From Candidatus Gastranaerophilales bacterium (lineage in GTDB: Bacteria; Cyanobacteriota; Vampirovibrionia; Gastranaerophilales; Gastranaerophilaceae): a stretch of 44,769 bases of DNA. Positions 42,814-44,769 of this stretch are shown here, one piece after another; position 1 is the first letter of the stretch; every line of letters starts with the position of its first letter. Made by a program: the position numbers and the translations under genes. The DNA is taken from NCBI GenBank assembly GCA_944324915.1, contig CALUYD010000014.1:1-44769 (forward strand), given 5' to 3'. The notes below the pieces were generated by a model. The model was given only the letters and a program-made list of their open reading frames with translations. It ran no database searches and had not been told where the DNA came from.

Positions 42814-43485
42814 TTATTTTTGTAAATTTTTATATCCTGTAAGTTGTGAAATTTGCTCACACCATTGTGATAAAATTTCGCACTCATCAAGTTCCCATGA
42901 AATTGGTTCACCTACATTTATTTTAATTTCTTTTTTCTTAAAAGGTTTCCAATTATATTCTTCAAGTCCTGATATTCCAACAGGAATTATATCAACTTTA
43001 TTTGTTTTTGCAAAATATATAAAACCGCCATTAATATTTTCTATTGTTTTGTTTTTTCTAATACCGCCTTGAGGAAAAATGCAAAGATTGTATTTTGCCT
43101 TAAATACTTCTTTTGTTGTTCTTATGGTAGAAACACTTACTTTTTCTCTGTTTACCGCGAATGCTCCAAGTCTATATATGTTTCTTGCAACATATCTTTG
43201 TAATTTTGTTGAAATTCTGAATAATTCTTGTTTTGCCATGTAAGCTAATGGTATACCCATAGCATGGTTTACGATAAATACATCCAAATAAGATACATGG
43301 TTTGGTGCAATTATATATAATTTTTTCTTGTCTAGTTTTTTATTTCTATTGATTTTAAAGTTGTAAAATAAAAATCCAAATATTGGAAAAAACAAAATGT
43401 ATAATGAATAAAATTGATATAATCTTGTTAAAATATTAAAGTCTTTAGCTTTTTTTTGTGCAAAATTAATATTTTTTATATTCAT
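42814..43485 (-). CDS. 1-acyl-sn-glycerol-3-phosphate acyltransferase-like (PlsC), second of tandem pair
   Basis: The 223-residue protein has an N-terminal hydrophobic segment, the PlsC catalytic block NHVSYLD, then IFPQGGIRKN in the position of the FPEGTR substrate motif, and VPVGISGL. It adds an acyl chain to lysophosphatidate in membrane lipid synthesis, at the inner membrane. Its start overlaps the stop of the upstream paralogue by one base (TAATG), so the two are one operon. The second motif has Gly for Thr (FPQGGIR), a deviation that could alter substrate preference. Confidence 0.85.
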   Translation of the reverse strand: MNIKNINFAQKKAKDFNILTRLYQFYSLYILFFPIFGFLFYNFKINRNKKLDKKKLYIIAPNHVSYLDVFIVNHAMGIPLAYMAKQELFRISTKLQRYVARNIYRLGAFAVNREKVSVSTIRTTKEVFKAKYNLCIFPQGGIRKNKTIENINGGFIYFAKTNKVDIIPVGISGLEEYNWKPFKKKEIKINVGEPISWELDECEILSQWCEQISQLTGYKNLQK

Positions 43486-44117
43486 TATCTTTTTCCCTCC
43501 GACAGCTCAATTACACTTTTACTCCATTGGTTAATCATTTCATCTATATCATTGCTATATGGAATTGGTTTTCCGATTTTAATTTTCATATGGCTTTTAA
43601 ATAGTTTTCTTTGGTCCTTTGTAACCCCTGTTATTGAAATTGGAAGTATGTCACATTTTAAGGTTTTAGCAAAACTTGCAAAACCCTTATTTATATTATC
43701 CATATTGCCATCACGCTCCCTTGTTCCTTGCGGAAATATCCCAAGGCACCAATTTGTGTCTTTTAAGCCGATAACGGTCTTTATGGTAGATACCGATAAT
43801 TTATTTCTATCTACCGCAAATGCTCCTAAAAGATTTAAAAATAATCTTGCAATTTTCTTTTCAAAAAGCTCTACTTTTGCCATATATGCAATATTTCTTT
43901 GTGTGGCATGTACAACCAAAAAAGGGTCAATTGCGCTTACATGGTTTGATGCAATAATTATCATTCCTTTTTTTGGAACATTTTCTCTTCCTTCAACTCT
44001 TAAGCCAAAAGCAATTCTGTAATATAGACCGTAAACTAAGTTGCAGGTTATCCATTGAAATATTCCTCTAAATAAATTATATTCTCTTGAGCTTCTTTTT
44101 TGATAATCTCTACTCAT
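43485..44117 (-). CDS. 1-acyl-sn-glycerol-3-phosphate acyltransferase (PlsC), first of tandem pair
   Basis: The 210-residue protein has a short hydrophobic N-terminus, the catalytic NHVSAIDP, IFPQGTRERDG as the second PlsC motif, and LPISITGV. It is the more canonical of the two copies and would acylate lysophosphatidic acid. The gene overlaps the second copy by TAATG. Tandem PlsC genes with different motif details suggest two acyl or lipid specificities. It is divergent from the Skp-like gene. Confidence 0.9.
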   Translation of the reverse strand: MSRDYQKRSSREYNLFRGIFQWITCNLVYGLYYRIAFGLRVEGRENVPKKGMIIIASNHVSAIDPFLVVHATQRNIAYMAKVELFEKKIARLFLNLLGAFAVDRNKLSVSTIKTVIGLKDTNWCLGIFPQGTRERDGNMDNINKGFASFAKTLKCDILPISITGVTKDQRKLFKSHMKIKIGKPIPYSNDIDEMINQWSKSVIELSEGKR

Positions 44118-44200
44118 TTTTTACCTTAATAAAATATTATGCTAAAATTATACTAAATAAATAAACTTGTGCTATAATTTTTTACAAAAAGGAGAATTGA

Positions 44201-44647
44201 ATGAAAAAATTATTACTTTTAAGCGCAACAATGTTTTTAATGTTTGGTGCTGCAAATGCGGAAGTTATCGGTGTTGTTGATTTCGATAAAATCGTTGACA
44301 ACTATGCAAAAGTTAAAACCGTTTCTAATGAAATTTCTGATAAATACGCAGAAATTCAAAGATATAGCTTGGATAAAGAAAGAGAATACAAAAAACTTTC
44401 AACTCCTTTAGAACGTAAAAATTTCGAAGAAAATGTAGCTCGTGAGCTAGCTAAAAAACAAGAAGCATACTTAAAATTAAAAGAAAAGAAAGAAGCAGAA
44501 ATTGATACAGCAATTAAAAATGCAATTAAACAAGTTGCAATGACATCTAAAGTTACAACAGTTGTTGAAAAAACAGTTATATTCTATGGCGGTATTGATT
44601 TAACAGATAAGGTTGTAAAGCAATTAAACAATCCAACTGCTAAATAA
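44201..44647 (+). CDS. Skp/OmpH-family periplasmic chaperone
   Basis: The 148-residue protein has a signal peptide (MKKLLLLSATMFLMFGAANA, cleavage after about residue 20), then VIGVVDFDKIVDNY, the typical OmpH start, a long charged coiled-coil region (about 45-125), and a beta segment at the end (VIFYGGIDLTDKVVKQL). Skp holds unfolded outer-membrane proteins in the periplasm for the Bam complex, so it implies an outer membrane. AAAAGGAG precedes ATG 44201, and an extended -10 box TGCTATAAT lies about 25 bp upstream. Confidence 0.88.
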   Translation: MKKLLLLSATMFLMFGAANAEVIGVVDFDKIVDNYAKVKTVSNEISDKYAEIQRYSLDKEREYKKLSTPLERKNFEENVARELAKKQEAYLKLKEKKEAEIDTAIKNAIKQVAMTSKVTTVVEKTVIFYGGIDLTDKVVKQLNNPTAK

Positions 44648-44662
44648 ATTTTAAAAAAGTAC

Positions 44663-44690
44663 TTTACATAATATTTTTTTCAGTTATTAT
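44663..44690 (+). promoter_or_regulatory. tRNA-Ser promoter
   Basis: TTTACA (44663-44668) and TATTAT (44685-44690) with a 16-bp spacer, 16 bases ahead of the tRNA; the -10 region equals that of tRNA-Gln. Confidence 0.6.
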
Positions 44691-44706
44691 AGTAAAGTAA
44701 CTTTTC

Positions 44707-44769
44707 GGAGGATTGCCGGAGTGGTTGATCGGAGCGGTCTTGAAAACCGTCGGGCATGCGAGTGTCCCC
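44707..44769 (+). tRNA. tRNA-Ser (TGA), 3' end outside window
   Basis: The sequence begins GGAGGATTGCCGGAGTGG, the typical start of tRNA-Ser, with the D-arm and an anticodon stem CGGTC/ACCG around the loop containing TGA. The variable arm starts before the window ends. Confidence 0.9.

Overview
The window is a very AT-rich, densely coded bacterial chromosome segment using the standard code (TGA is read as stop). A Gram-negative envelope is indicated by a Skp/OmpH-like periplasmic chaperone, tandem PlsC acyltransferases and a type IV pilin-like protein. A homologue of LdpA, a cyanobacterial iron-sulfur protein, several host proteins carrying a short S-F-x-G motif, and Firmicutes-like gene pairs (ispH-rpsA, ruvX-DUF1292) together suggest a non-photosynthetic relative of Cyanobacteria (Melainabacteria/Vampirovibrionia, probably gut Gastranaerophilales). 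That assignment is inference; no rRNA is present.

Layout. 1-0.7 kb: the 5' part of a Cys-rich pilin-like gene, divergent from an XRE regulator. 0.7-2.7 kb: rpsA and ispH on the minus strand. 2.7-5.9 kb: a class II aldolase paired with a ThiC-like protein that lacks the radical-SAM cysteine motif, a small acidic protein, a uridine-kinase-like P-loop kinase, and tRNA-Gln. 5.9-11.2 kb: CorA, a small basic protein, a four-gene run (stand-alone ClpX-type zinc finger, large helical protein, RuvX, DUF1292), and a CoA-dehydratase-activase-related protein. 11.3-21.6 kb: metabolism, with an M16 peptidase, meso-DAP dehydrogenase, NadA, glutamate dehydrogenase, a trpR-trpB operon without trpA, carbonic anhydrase, LdpA-like protein and HAD phosphatase. 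21.7-25.4 kb: an accessory stretch with longer spacers, a SLOG-like protein, a possible gene fragment, a secreted nuclease, an AbrB-like protein and tRNA-His, whose 3' end is repeated about 745 bp away.

25.6-39.8 kb is a compact podovirus-type virion and lysis cluster: terminase, portal, scaffold, capsid, cement, T7-like tail and internal proteins, fibre, DUF1353, holin-like protein and M15 endolysin. Nothing recognisable as integrase, repressor or replication gene accompanies it. A secreted protein with its own promoter is inserted on the opposite strand. This is a remnant prophage, an unusual mobile element, or a gene-transfer-agent-like locus; the sequence alone does not decide.

39.8-44.8 kb returns to host genes: two paralogous HD-domain proteins (one fused to a duplicated membrane module), two PlsC acyltransferases, a Skp-like chaperone and the start of tRNA-Ser.

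The strongest leads are the virion-only phage block, the cluster-less ThiC paralogue with its aldolase partner, the trpR-trpB indole-salvage operon with a candidate operator over its promoter, and the stand-alone ClpX zinc finger coupled to a helical-repeat protein.
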